A DNA stretch of 64,000 nucleotides from Amycolatopsis arida (GCF_900115565.1 NZ_FOWW01000007.1:124001-188000); one strand, 5' to 3'. Numbered from the stretch's first letter, positions 33,806-42,978 are shown. Translations and numbers: made by a program. The notes: a model not told the origin generated them from the letters alone.

Positions 33806-36661
33806 ATGGTCGCTACGCCGCGCTCGCCGGCCGGCCCCCTGCACCGGCCGGCGTTCGTCGGGCGCGCCGCCGAGCTCGCCACCCTCGTCGGCGCGCTCGC
33901 CCACCGTCCCGCGACCGTGCTGGTCGAGGGCGAGGCCGGGATCGGCAGGACCCGGCTGGTCGAGGAGCTGCTGAGCCGCCAGGAGCTCGCCCGCGACCGC
34001 GTGCTCACCGGCGCCTGCCAACCGATGCGCGAGCCGTTCCCGTACGGGCCGCTGCTCGACGCCCTGCGCACGGTCGAAGGGCTCGGCGAGGTCAGCCCGG
34101 TCGCCGGCGTGCTGCGACCGTTGCTGCCCGAGCTCGCCCCCGTCCTGCCGCCGGAGCCCCCGCCGCCACCCAACCCGGCGGCCCGGCGGCACCGCGAGTT
34201 CCGCGCGCTGCGCGAGCTGCTCGCCGCGTGCGGGCGTTGCGTGCTGGTGCTGGAGGACCTGCACTGGGCCGACGAGGACACCCGCGAACTGCTGCGCTTC
34301 CTGGTCGCCGACCCACCCGACCAGCTCGCGCTGGTGCTCACCTGCCGCGCCGCCGAGCTGCCGCCCGGCGGGCCGCTCGGGCTCCCGGTGCGGGCCGGCG
34401 TCCGGCTCCGGCTGGGCCCGCTGGACGTGGTGGCCGTGCGCCGGCTGGCGACGGAGCTCCTCGACGGCGCCAAGGTGAGCCGGGAGTTCGCCGAGCGGCT
34501 GCGCGAGCGCAGCGCCGGGATCCCGTTCGTGGTCGAGGAGGTCCTGCGCGCGCTGCCGGGCGGGCAGCGCGCCCCCGCGCCGCGGCTGCTCGACGAGATC
34601 GACGTCCCGGTGCCGTTGCGCGAAGCCGTGGGGGCGCTGTTGCCCGGCCTCCCGCCGGCGGCACTGCGGCTGGTCCGCGCGGCCGCGGTGCTCGGCGTGC
34701 CGGCGGACGGTACGCCACTCGGCGCGCTGGCCGGGCTGCCCGCGGACGGCGTCGCCGCGGCGCTCGAACCGGCCGTGCGCGCCGGTGTGCTGGTCGAGGC
34801 CGGCGACCGGTACGGGTTCCGGCACGAGCTGGCCCGCCGCGCGGTGTACCGCACCATCAGCGCGCCCGAGCGCAAGGCCCTGCACGCCCGCGCGATCGAC
34901 GTGCTCGCCGGCGCCGACCCCGCCCCGCTGGCCCAGCTCGCCGAGCACGCCAGGGCCGCGGGCCGGCCGGCGGACTGGCAGCGCTACGCCGAGGCGGCCG
35001 TGGACAGGGCCGAGGCGGCCGGCGAGACCTCGGAGGCACTGGACGTGCTGCTGGGCATGCTCGACGGCCCACTCGTGCCGCGGCAGGGCGACGAGCGGCC
35101 GGTGGAGCGGCTCGCGGTGAAGCTGTCCGAGCTGGCGCTGCGCGGGCACCGGCCGGACGTGGTCGCGGCGCTGGAGCGGCTCGCCGCCGACACCGCCCTC
35201 GGCACCACCGCGCGGGGCACGGTGCGGCTGCGCGTCGGGCTGCTGCTGTGCCGGCAGTCCGGGCAGCTCGCCCGGGGCCGCGCGCAGGTGGAGAAGGCCG
35301 TGGCCGAGCTGGCCGACCGGCCGGAGTTGGCGGCCCGCGGGTACAACGTGCTCGCCGTGCCGATCGAGGGACTCACCCCGCTGAGCTGGCACGAGCGGTG
35401 GATGGCGCGGGTGAGCGCCGTCCTCGACCGGGTGGACGACCCGGAGCTGCGGCTCGCGCTCGAGGGTGACCGCATCGCCTGCCGCGCGCACATCGGGGAC
35501 GGCTCGGCGTGGGCGGCCTACGAGCGGATGCCGGACACCGCGCCCACCGCGGCCGAGCGGGTGCAGCTGGCCCGGTTCTGGTGCAACCTCGCCGACGCCG
35601 AGTCGTGGATCGGCCGGCTGGACCGGGCCGAGCGGCTGCTCGGCGACTGCCTGCGGATGGCCGAGTCGGCGGGCGCGCTGTTCGCCGCGAGCCTCGCCGA
35701 GGGCACCCGGCTGCGGCTGGAGTGGGCCACCGGGCGGTGGAACGGGCTCGCGGAGTCCGCCGAGGTTGCCGCCGAGCAGTACGACGACCTGGGCGCGGTG
35801 ATCGTGGAAGCCAGGCTCGTTCAGGGAGCGCTGGCGGCGGTTCGCGGGGACTTCGCGGCGGCCGAGCGGCACCTGCGCGGCACCGGGCTGACGAAGCCGC
35901 AGCACGCGGTGATGCCGGTCGTGCTGTGCGCCGCCGGGCTGCTCATCCGAGTGCGGCTGGCCACCCACGACATCGCCGGCGCCGTGGCGATGGCCGACCA
36001 CGGCGTGGCGGCGGCCCGGCGCAAGGGCGTGTGGGTGTGGGCGGCGGAGCTGGTGCCGGCGGCGGCGCGGGCGTACGCGCTCGGCGGCAGGGCGGCCGAC
36101 GCGGCGGCGGTGGTGGCGGAGTTCCGGGCCGGGATCGCCGGCAGGGACGCGCCGGTCGCGGTCGCGGCGCTGGCCGCGGCGGAGGGGACGTTGCGCGAGG
36201 CGCGGGGCGAGCACCGGGCGGCGGCCGAGTCGTTCCGGCTGGCCCAGGAGCGCTACCTGGACCTGCCGATGCCGTACCCGGCGGCGCGCGCGGCCGAGGA
36301 CGCGGCGGGGTGCCGGGTCGCCGCCGGGGACCGGGACGGGATCGACGACCTGTGGGCGGTGGCGCAGGCGTACGACCGGCTCGGCGCGGCGCGGGACGCC
36401 GGGCGGTGCCACCACATGCTGCGCGAGCTGGGGGCGTGGAAGCCGTCCCGGAGGGGCCGACGCGGCTACGGCGACCAGCTCTCGCCGCGGGAGCTGGAGG
36501 TGGCCGCGATGCTGGCGTGCGGGCGCACCAACCGGGAGATCGCCGAAGGGCTGTTCCTCTCGCCGCGGACGGTGGAGCAGCACGTGACCCGGGTGCTGCG
36601 CAAGCTCGGGGTGCGGTCGCGCACCGAAGTCGCGGGGCGGGCGTTCCCGGCGGCGAGTTGA
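33806..36661 (+). CDS. LuxR-type LAL regulator (AAA ATPase + LuxR HTH)
   Basis: 951 aa. Walker A GEAGIGRT (42-49), Walker B VLVLEDLHWAD, a long TPR-like helical middle, and a C-terminal LuxR helix-turn-helix (LSPRELEVAAMLACGRTNRE with LSPRTVEQHVTRVLRKL). Large ATP-binding LuxR regulators act as ligand-gated switches, often of secondary metabolism. The codon usage is very high GC and the minus strand is fully open as a by-product. Confidence 0.92.
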   Translation: MVATPRSPAGPLHRPAFVGRAAELATLVGALAHRPATVLVEGEAGIGRTRLVEELLSRQELARDRVLTGACQPMREPFPYGPLLDALRTVEGLGEVSPVAGVLRPLLPELAPVLPPEPPPPPNPAARRHREFRALRELLAACGRCVLVLEDLHWADEDTRELLRFLVADPPDQLALVLTCRAAELPPGGPLGLPVRAGVRLRLGPLDVVAVRRLATELLDGAKVSREFAERLRERSAGIPFVVEEVLRALPGGQRAPAPRLLDEIDVPVPLREAVGALLPGLPPAALRLVRAAAVLGVPADGTPLGALAGLPADGVAAALEPAVRAGVLVEAGDRYGFRHELARRAVYRTISAPERKALHARAIDVLAGADPAPLAQLAEHARAAGRPADWQRYAEAAVDRAEAAGETSEALDVLLGMLDGPLVPRQGDERPVERLAVKLSELALRGHRPDVVAALERLAADTALGTTARGTVRLRVGLLLCRQSGQLARGRAQVEKAVAELADRPELAARGYNVLAVPIEGLTPLSWHERWMARVSAVLDRVDDPELRLALEGDRIACRAHIGDGSAWAAYERMPDTAPTAAERVQLARFWCNLADAESWIGRLDRAERLLGDCLRMAESAGALFAASLAEGTRLRLEWATGRWNGLAESAEVAAEQYDDLGAVIVEARLVQGALAAVRGDFAAAERHLRGTGLTKPQHAVMPVVLCAAGLLIRVRLATHDIAGAVAMADHGVAAARRKGVWVWAAELVPAAARAYALGGRAADAAAVVAEFRAGIAGRDAPVAVAALAAAEGTLREARGEHRAAAESFRLAQERYLDLPMPYPAARAAEDAAGCRVAAGDRDGIDDLWAVAQAYDRLGAARDAGRCHHMLRELGAWKPSRRGRRGYGDQLSPRELEVAAMLACGRTNREIAEGLFLSPRTVEQHVTRVLRKLGVRSRTEVAGRAFPAAS

Positions 36662-36723
36662 CCGGTTCGGGGTGCTGTCGGCCAACCGGTAACAACGCAG
36701 CGTGACCGCCCGATGGAGGGGCC

Positions 36724-37554
36724 GTGAGCGAGCGCGTGAGTGAACCGTCCGACGCGGTCTGGCGGTCGCCGAGGAGTGCCGACGAAATCCCCTCGCGGCG
36801 GCGGCGCGGCCGGCGGGTCGTCCTCGCCGTGCTGGCGGTGCTGGCCGTCGGCGGTGCCGCCGCGACCGCGTTCGGCGTGGTGGCGTGGATCCAGTACGAC
36901 CGGTACCAGACGGGCGACAGCAGTGGGATGGGCCAGGTGCTCGCCGGGACCACCGTGGTGACCCGGCCGATCGAGGACGGCGAGCCGCGCCGCGGGGACG
37001 TGATCGTGTTCCGCAACCGGGCGTGGCTGGGGCCGACGTCGCCCGAGCCGATGCTGTCACGCGTGGTGGGATTGGGCGGCGACACCGTGGCGTGCTGCGA
37101 CCCGCGGGGGCGGATCACGGTCAACGGGCAGCCGGTGACCGAGGAGTACCTCGACCACGAGTTCGCGGACATGAGCGGCCACGACTCGTTCGAGTACGAG
37201 GCCGCGGTGCCGGACGGGCACGTCTTCGTGCTGGGCGACCAACGCGCCAACGCGGTGGACTCGCGGATGTACGTGGAGCTGCCCAGCGCCGGCGGCATCC
37301 CGTACCCGGACGTGCTCGGGGTGGCCGTGGCCACGTCGGACGACGGCTTCGTCGCCGAGCCGCTCGAGCCGACCACCGCCTTCACCGACGCCGGCCTGCC
37401 CGGCCCGGCCACCAGGGACGCGACGTACTTCGCCAAGCAACTGCTGTTGCTGATCGGCGCGCTGGTGTTCGCCGCGAGCCTCGTCACCCTGCTGCTGGTG
37501 GGCGTGGACATCCGGCACCACCGCGACCAGCCACCCCCACCCGTGTGGAGTTGA
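36724..37554 (+). CDS. S26 signal peptidase homologue lacking the Ser-Lys dyad
   Basis: 276 aa from GTG 36724. The signal peptidase I fold is clear: RRGDVIVFRNRA (box C/D start), SRVVGLGGDTVACCD (box D), VNGQPVTEEYL and FVLGDQRANAVDSR (box E), with an N-terminal membrane helix (31-55) and an extra C-terminal helix (about 243-266). The nucleophile position before Met, normally Ser in S-x-S-M-x-P, is Gly68 (SSGMG), and the general-base Lys of KRV is Ser112. Both catalytic residues are thus replaced. It is probably a pseudo-peptidase with a binding or regulatory role. It follows the LAL regulator by 60 bp. Confidence 0.85.
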   Translation: MSERVSEPSDAVWRSPRSADEIPSRRRRGRRVVLAVLAVLAVGGAAATAFGVVAWIQYDRYQTGDSSGMGQVLAGTTVVTRPIEDGEPRRGDVIVFRNRAWLGPTSPEPMLSRVVGLGGDTVACCDPRGRITVNGQPVTEEYLDHEFADMSGHDSFEYEAAVPDGHVFVLGDQRANAVDSRMYVELPSAGGIPYPDVLGVAVATSDDGFVAEPLEPTTAFTDAGLPGPATRDATYFAKQLLLLIGALVFAASLVTLLLVGVDIRHHRDQPPPPVWS

Positions 37555-37660
37555 CCCACCTGGCGGCGCACTGACGGGTAGGACCACCCGCTTCTCGGCG
37601 GAGTCGGCGCCGCGGTGCGGAACCCGGTCGCCTCCTCCCCGGGGCGGTCTCGTACGGGCA

Positions 37661-38902
37661 CTACCCCAGCTGGTCGCGGCGACGGGTCAGGTAGGCGGTC
37701 TCGGCGGTGTTGCCCGCCAGCTCGATGGCGTTGTCGTACGCCGCGCGCGACTGTTGACCGCGACCCAGCCGGCGCAGCAGGTCGGCGCGGGTGGCGTGGT
37801 AGGCGTGATAGCCGGCAAGCTCGTCCTCGAGGCGGTCGACGGCCGCCAGTGCCACCTCCGGGCCGTCGAGCTCGGCGACCGCGATGGCCCGGTTGAGGGC
37901 GATGATCGGCGAGGGATCGAGGCGGACGAGCTGGTCGTAGAGGGCGACGACCTGCGACCAGTCGGTGTCGCGGATGTCGCGGGCGGAGGTGTGCACGGCG
38001 TTGATCGCGGCGAGGATCTGGTAGCGCCCCGGAACCGCCCCGGCTGCGGCAGCGGCGAGGCGCTCGCGCACCAGCCGGTGACCCTCGGCGATCAGCGCCG
38101 CGTCCCAGGCGCCACGGTCCTGCTCGTCGAGAGGGACCAGCTCGCCGCTCGCCGAAACCCGAGCGGTGCGACGGGACTCGGTCAGCAGCATCAGCGCCAG
38201 CAGCCCGACCACCTCACCATCCTCCGGCATGAGGGCACGGATCAGCCGGGTGAGCCGGATCGCCTCGGCGGTCAGGTCGTGCCGTACCGGATCGGTGTCG
38301 GGACCGGTGGCCAGGTAGCCCTCGTTGAAGACGAGGAAGAGCACGGCGAGTACGCCGGAGACGCGTGCCGGAAGATCCTCCGCGGACGGCACCCGGTAGG
38401 GGATGCGAGCCGCCTTGATCTTGGCCTTCGCGCGGGTGATCCGCTGCCCCATGGCACTCTCGGTCACGAGGAAGGCACGGGCGATCTCGGGCACGGTCAG
38501 ACCGCCGACCATGCGCAGCGTCAGCGCCACGCGGGCCTCCATCGCCAGCGCCGGGTGACAACAGGTGAAGATCAGCCGGAGCCGCTCGTCGTCGATCACC
38601 CCGAGAGGCCCGGGCGGATCGTCGTCGTACACCAGCCGGGCCTCCTTGTGCTTGTCATCGCGCTTGTTCTCGCGCCGGATCCGGTCGATCGCCTTGCGGT
38701 TCGCGGTGGTGGTCAGCCAGGCGCCGGGGTTGGGCGGCACGCCGTCGGCCGGCCACCGCTCGACAGCGGTCGCGAACGCCTCGGCCGTCGCTTCCTCGGC
38801 GATGTCGAGGTCACCGAAACGTCTGGTCAGGGCGGCGACCACCCGCGCCCACTCCTCGTGATGGACCCGGGTGATCGCCTCCTCGACGTCGACCACGCTC
38901 AC
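37661..38902 (-). CDS. ECF42-type RNA polymerase sigma factor
   Basis: 413 aa from GTG 38902, overlapping the YciI-like gene by GTGA. Sigma region 2 (WARVVAALTRRFGDLDIAEE, then AWLTTTANRKAIDRIRR), region 4 (ALTLRMVGGLTVPEIARAFL), and the long C-terminal DUF6596/TPR-like extension beginning ALFLVFNEGYLATG (here AVLFLVFNEGYLATG) define ECF42. These factors lack an anti-sigma factor and are controlled through their C-terminal extension. The DGPF/YciI partner gene is the standard neighbour. Confidence 0.93.
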   Translation of the reverse strand: MSVVDVEEAITRVHHEEWARVVAALTRRFGDLDIAEEATAEAFATAVERWPADGVPPNPGAWLTTTANRKAIDRIRRENKRDDKHKEARLVYDDDPPGPLGVIDDERLRLIFTCCHPALAMEARVALTLRMVGGLTVPEIARAFLVTESAMGQRITRAKAKIKAARIPYRVPSAEDLPARVSGVLAVLFLVFNEGYLATGPDTDPVRHDLTAEAIRLTRLIRALMPEDGEVVGLLALMLLTESRRTARVSASGELVPLDEQDRGAWDAALIAEGHRLVRERLAAAAAGAVPGRYQILAAINAVHTSARDIRDTDWSQVVALYDQLVRLDPSPIIALNRAIAVAELDGPEVALAAVDRLEDELAGYHAYHATRADLLRRLGRGQQSRAAYDNAIELAGNTAETAYLTRRRDQLG

Positions 38903-39222
38903 AGGAACGGCCGCACCTCGACCTTCCGATTGCACGCCTTCGACCCCTCCGCGGCGAGCTTGAGCGCCACGTCGAGGTCGGGGGCCTCAATGATCCACAA
39001 GCCGGCGAGGTACTCCTTCGACTCCAGGAAGGGCCCGTCGGTGAACAGCGACTCCCCACCCCGGTTGTCGATGACGGTGGCCGTGCTGGGCGAGGCGAGG
39101 CCGCCGGCGAACACCCAGTGTCCCTCGGCCTCGAGCCGTTCGTTAAAGGCGTTGATGGCGGCCATCTCGTCCGAGGTAGCCGAGTTGGTCTTGTCATCGA
39201 TCACGGAAACCAGGTACCGCAT
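38899..39222 (-). CDS. YciI-like DGPF-domain protein, ECF42 partner
   Basis: 107 aa from ATG 39222. MRYLVSVIDDKTNS, then the DGPF signature FTDGPFLESKEYLAGLWIIE and a VEVRPFL end. DGPF proteins are dimeric ferredoxin-like folds of unknown activity and recognised targets of ECF42. The upstream region carries the shared promoter element at 39250-39303. Confidence 0.92.
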   Translation of the reverse strand: MRYLVSVIDDKTNSATSDEMAAINAFNERLEAEGHWVFAGGLASPSTATVIDNRGGESLFTDGPFLESKEYLAGLWIIEAPDLDVALKLAAEGSKACNRKVEVRPFL

Positions 39223-39249
39223 CTCGGGTCATCTCTTGTGTCTGGCGCG

Positions 39250-39303
39250 CCCCTCGTGGGCGACCCACCCCTGCTACGAACACCGCTGCCCCTATCCGGC
39301 ACC
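39250..39303 (-). promoter_or_regulatory. ECF42-type promoter of the YciI-sigma operon, shared with the DHFR-like gene
   Basis: On the minus strand GGTGCCGGATAGGGGCAGCG followed by GTGTTCGTAG (39303-39274) and then CCACGAGGGG (39259-39250) nearly match 40149-40092. TGCCGG and TTCGT stand about 17 nt apart. As I recall the reported ECF42 motif (TGTCGA at -35, CGWC at -10), this fits an autoregulated promoter. Confidence 0.65.
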
Positions 39304-39428
39304 GGCTCCCGGACCCTTTCGCGGACTCCAGGCGGTGACAGGCGATCCAACAGCGACGGTATCTCGTCGGCGTTCGGGGGTCGTGCAGCCCGCACCCATC
39401 CATGGTCGACCCGCCCCGACCGCGGCAG

Positions 39429-40061
39429 CTAGGACCCACGGTTCGGGTCGGCGGTGTCGGTGGCGTACCGCGGCCGCCCGCTGGGCCGGTAGACCTGGAT
39501 CGTTATGCCGTTCGTCAACGCTCGCGAGTCGACCAGGTCGAGCGCTGTGTCCGGCCCGGTGTCGGGGAACAGTCGGGCGCCCTGGCCGACGACCACGGGA
39601 TAGGTGAGCAGGATGATCTCGTCGACCAGGCGGTTGTCGAGCAGCCAGCGGACCAGCTTGCCGCTGCCGTGCACCTGCAGCTCACCGGCCGGCTCGGCCT
39701 TCAGCTTCCGGACGGCGGCCGCGACGTCTCCGGAGATGACGGTCGTGCCCGCCCATCGCGGCTCGGTGAGCGTGGTCGATGCCACGTACTTGGGCCGCTT
39801 GTTCAACGGACCTGCGATGGGCTTGTCGCCAGGATCTGGCATCACTCCCCAGGAGCCGGCGAAGATCTCGTAGGTCCGGCGGCCGAACAGGAACGCGTCG
39901 GCGCGCTGGTAGACCTGGCCGAGGAACGCCTCGGGCTCGTCGTCGAACAGCGGCAGGGCCCAGCCGCCGCGCTCGAATCCGCCCCTGCGGTCCTCGTCCG
40001 CCCCGCCGAGTCCCTGCATCACTCCGTCGACGGAGACGTTCGTGACAGTCGTCAGTTTCAT
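39429..40061 (-). CDS. dihydrofolate reductase-like (RibD C-terminal) protein
   Basis: 210 aa from ATG 40061. MKLTTVTNVSVDGVMQG, then FLFGRRTYEIFAGSWGVMP, and VASTTLTEPRWAGTTVISGD, PAGELQVHGSGKLVRWLLD and RLVDEIILLTYPVVVGQGAR are typical of the RibD_C/DHFR-like stress family. It uses NADPH on an unknown substrate. Its upstream region repeats the promoter element of the ECF42 operon, so it is probably a regulon member. Confidence 0.9.
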   Translation of the reverse strand: MKLTTVTNVSVDGVMQGLGGADEDRRGGFERGGWALPLFDDEPEAFLGQVYQRADAFLFGRRTYEIFAGSWGVMPDPGDKPIAGPLNKRPKYVASTTLTEPRWAGTTVISGDVAAAVRKLKAEPAGELQVHGSGKLVRWLLDNRLVDEIILLTYPVVVGQGARLFPDTGPDTALDLVDSRALTNGITIQVYRPSGRPRYATDTADPNRGS

Positions 40062-40091
40062 GATCGTGGTTCCCTTTTCACCGGCTGGCCA

Positions 40092-40149
40092 CCCCTCGTG
40101 GACGACCGCTTACCCCCTTCCACGAACGCCGCTGCCCCGATCCGACACC
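40092..40149 (-). promoter_or_regulatory. ECF42-type promoter of the DHFR-like gene
   Basis: Minus strand: GGTGTCGGATCGGGGCAGCG then GCGTTCGTGG (40149-40120), and CCACGAGGGG (40101-40092) in the leader, 31-88 nt before the ATG. TGTCGG is closer to the ECF42 -35 consensus than the copy at 39.3 kb. The rest of the 40062-40407 gap holds a T7 run near 40160 and no gene. Confidence 0.65.
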
Positions 40150-40407
40150 GCCTCCCCGACTTTTTTTCGAGGACTTTCTGGTACGCCGGTTCTCGGCAAT
40201 CCATCCGGATGCGACGAGGCCGGGACCGGCGGGCGAGACGTTCGCCGGCGCGACGTCCGGTGACCGCGCCGGTGGCGGTTGCGGGATCGGGACGTGAAGT
40301 GATCGACCCGGGCGGCTGTGCCCGCTACCGGAACGTCGGTCTGCTGGGAACGACGGCGGAGGGCCGGGAGGACCGCCTACCCGAACGTCGCTCTCGCGGA
40401 GTGGGGG

Positions 40408-41001
40408 TCAGGGGCCGGCGAGCATGGGGACCGCGCGGAGGGCGTCGTCCACCTCGCGCAGCGCGGCGTCCGCTGCCTCGAGGGCCGGCTCGACCTGCTG
40501 CCGCACCTGCTCGCGCAGGTCCTTCGGCTCGGCGGCCGGGCGGTCGATGCGCGGCTGCGGGTCGGCCTTCCCCGCCTCGGGGTGCGCGGTCGGGGCGACC
40601 ACCGGCTTCGGCTCGGCGGCGCGCTCCCGCGCCACCGGCTCGGCCGGCCGTGGCTCCACCGCCGCCGCCGGCGAGGGCACCTCGACGGCGGGCGCGTGCG
40701 GCACGGCGCCGTCCGCCAGCCCGCCCGCGGCCTCCATCGGGACACCGCCCTGGCGGTTCATCCCGTACAACCCGCCGAGCACGGCCACCAGCACCAGCGC
40801 GCCGGCCGCCCATGCCACCACCCCGGACCGGCCGATCCCCCGCACCGGGCGGGTGGCCGGCAACTCCTCGGTGGGCGCGTCGGCCGGACCGACGCGGCGG
40901 CGTTGCGGGGGGATGCTCGCGGCGAGGATGCCCGTCCGGTCGACCAGCTCGGTGATGTCGGCGGCGTCGGCCTGCCGCTGCCAGGATTTCGTGCGCACCA
41001 T
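40408..41001 (-). CDS. single-pass membrane protein with Pro/Ala-rich outer part
   Basis: 197 aa from ATG 41001 (MVRTKSWQRQADAAD). Cytosolic N-terminus with ITELVDRTGILAASIPPQRR, one membrane helix (GVVAWAAGALVLVAVLGGLY), then a Pro/Ala/Glu-rich stalk and a C-terminal helix DLREQVRQQVEPALEAADAA. No family recognised. The sequence resembles wall-spanning linker proteins. Confidence 0.7.
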   Translation of the reverse strand: MVRTKSWQRQADAADITELVDRTGILAASIPPQRRRVGPADAPTEELPATRPVRGIGRSGVVAWAAGALVLVAVLGGLYGMNRQGGVPMEAAGGLADGAVPHAPAVEVPSPAAAVEPRPAEPVARERAAEPKPVVAPTAHPEAGKADPQPRIDRPAAEPKDLREQVRQQVEPALEAADAALREVDDALRAVPMLAGP

Positions 41002-41404
41002 CGGTACCTCCGTCGACCGTACGCCCGGCCAAGGCAGGCGACGGCACCACGACAAGGCCGGCCGGTTGGCGAGCGTTCCCCATAGTCATCGACCGCGGCC
41101 GCCGCCGGGACGTCGCCCTCCCGGACAGGCCGCGACCGGTACTGAAACGTTGTCTACTCGCTCTCCGCGCGCCTTGTCACTACCGTTCGGTAGGTTTCGC
41201 GGACAATAGACTCGATCTAGTGAATCTCGGGCCGGCATTCCGCCCGATCCGTGCCACGACCGGGCGAACGATCCCGGACTTCCCCTTCACCGTCCGCAGT
41301 GGACGCGGCCGGCCGCCATACCCAGGAGCGGTATCGTCACCGGCGCGCGGCCCCGTCCCTCCGCCCCCTGCCGCCGCTCGGCGCGGTGACACTGGGCATG
41401 GTGG
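41002..41404. other. intergenic region with one perfect operator-like palindrome
   Basis: No gene seen. CTACCGTTCGGTAG (41180-41193) is a perfect 14-bp palindrome of the TetR-operator type, with TTGTCA just before it (41174-41179) but no clear -10 at normal spacing. It may be left over from a gene lost with the truncation of the neighbouring copB. Confidence 0.4.
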
Positions 41405-42265
41405 TCACGCACCACACGCGGCGACACCGGTGACGCTCGGCCGGCCCCTGGTCAGCGTGCCGGTCTTGTCGAACAGCACGGTGTCGACCGTGCGCAGCCG
41501 CTCCAGCGCCAGCCGGTCCTTCACCAGGATCCCGGCCCGTGCCGAGACCGCCGTCGAGATCGCGATGACCAGCGGGATGGCCAGGCCGAGTGCGTGCGGG
41601 CAGGCGATGACCAGCACGGTCACCGTGCGCTCCACCGCGGTGGTGGCGTCGCCGAGCACCAGCCACACGGCGAACGTGACCAGCCCGGCGCCCAGTGCGA
41701 ACCAGAACAGCAGCGCGGCCGCCCGGTCGGCCAGTGCCTGCGCCCGGGACCTGGTGCGCTGTGCCGCCTCGACCAGTCGCTGGATGCCGGCGAGCGCGGT
41801 GTCCGCGCCGATCGCCGCCACCCGCACCCGGATGGCCGAGTCGGTCACCACGGTGCCGGCCACCACCCGCGCCCCCGGCGCCCTGCGCACCGGCCGGGAC
41901 TCGCCAGTGATCATTGACTCGTCCAGCTCCGCGGTGCCGTCGACCACCTCGCCGTCGGCGGGCACCCGCCCGCCGGGGCGCACCAGCACCAGGTCGCCGA
42001 CCCGCAGCTCAGCCAGCGCGACGGCGCGGACCCCGCCGTCCGGCCCGATCCGCTCGGCACGGTCCGGCAGCAGCGCCGCCAGCGCGTCGAGCGCGCCGGA
42101 CGCCTGGCCGAGGGTCCGCATCTCCAGCCAGTGACCGAGCAGCATGATCACCACCAGCAGGGCCAGCTCCCACCAGAAGTCCAGCCGCAGACCGGCCACC
42201 CCGAGCGTGGTCAGCGCGTTGGCCACGAACGTGACGGTGATCGCCAGCGCGACCAGCGTCATCAT
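41405..42265 (-). pseudogene. CopB-type (CPH) P1B ATPase, truncated at both ends
   Basis: 286 aa, about 40% of a full pump. The frame opens with PGMMTLVALAITVTF, preceded in frame by RRRQ and then TAG (42283-42281 zone), so the N-terminal metal-binding part and first helices are lost. It keeps the actuator TGES (MITGESRPV), the transport motif ACPHALGLA and the phosphorylation site DKTGTLT, then stops 15 residues later, losing the nucleotide-binding domain. CPH marks the P1B-3 (Cu2+/Cu+) class. It cannot be an active pump. Confidence 0.88.
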
Positions 42266-42300
42266 GCCGGGCTGCCGGCGGCGCGGCTAGGGCCGGAAAT

Positions 42301-42365
42301 ATACCCTCCGGGCGTATCTCCTCAATGCGACGAGGCTCACTTTTTACCCCTACCCCCCAAGGGTA
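42301..42365. promoter_or_regulatory. two CsoR operator candidates
   Basis: Site 1 is ATACCC-TCCG-GGCGTAT (42301-42317). Site 2 is TACCC-CCCAA-GGGTA (42351-42365). Both match the TACCCn5GGGTA-type pseudo-palindrome bound by apo-CsoR. They lie between the diverging copB remnant and csoR, so copper would induce both directions. Confidence 0.7.
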
Positions 42366-42442
42366 TAAAGGTGGGGAGCGCGCACCGCTCCCCCGGTCGC
42401 CGACCGGCCGCGCGGTGCCCAGGAGAAGGACAGGAGCACACG

Positions 42443-42724
42443 ATGCCGGGCTACACCGACACCAAGACCGCTCACCTGCGCCGCCTGCGCCGGATCGAAG
42501 GGCAGATCCGGGGCCTGCAGCGCATGGTCGACAATGACGAGTACTGCATTGACATCCTCACGCAGGTCTCCGCGGCCACCCGCGCCCTGCAGTCGGTGTC
42601 ACTGTCCCTACTGGACGAGCATCTGAAGCACTGCGTGAGCGACGCGATCTCCGCGGGCGGCGCCGACGCCGAGGTGAAGATCCGCGAGGCGTCCGACGCG
42701 GTCGCCCGGCTCGTCCGCTCCTGA
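42443..42724 (+). CDS. csoR: copper-sensing repressor CsoR
   Basis: 93 aa from ATG 42443 with AGGAG upstream. All-helical CsoR/RcnR fold, with LRRLRRIEGQIRGLQRMVDN and the Cu(I) ligand set Cys (YCIDILTQ), His and Cys (HLKHCV). Cu(I) binding releases DNA. It precedes copZ and copA and is probably autoregulated through the sites at 42301-42365. Confidence 0.95.
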   Translation: MPGYTDTKTAHLRRLRRIEGQIRGLQRMVDNDEYCIDILTQVSAATRALQSVSLSLLDEHLKHCVSDAISAGGADAEVKIREASDAVARLVRS

Positions 42725-42748
42725 ACGTCGACGCGAGAAAGGGAATCG

Positions 42749-42955
42749 ATGAGCGAGAGCACCTACACCGTGAAGGGCATGACCTGTGGCCACTGCGTCA
42801 GCTCGGTGAAGGAGGAGGTCGGCGCCGTGGCCGGGGTGCGGGACGTCGACGTCGACCTGACCACCGGCCGGCTCACCGTGCGCACCGCCGAGCCGGTGCC
42901 GGTGGAGCGGATCAGCGCGGCCGTGGTCGAGGCTGGCTACGAGTTGGTCGCCTGA
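42749..42955 (+). CDS. copZ: copper chaperone CopZ
   Basis: 68 aa. HMA fold with metal motif [11 protein letters not shown] and a VEAGYEL end. It carries Cu(I) to CopA. It is 24 bp after csoR and in the same operon. Confidence 0.95.
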   Translation: MSESTYTVKGMTCGHCVSSVKEEVGAVAGVRDVDVDLTTGRLTVRTAEPVPVERISAAVVEAGYELVA

Positions 42956-42978
42956 ACGAGTAACGGCGAGGAGCGGCG

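Noticed and set aside
33746..37060. 1104-codon minus-strand open frame opposite the LAL regulator
   Set aside because: Same cause: a by-product of the GC-rich LuxR-type gene. The product is a His/Arg/Pro-rich string without domains.
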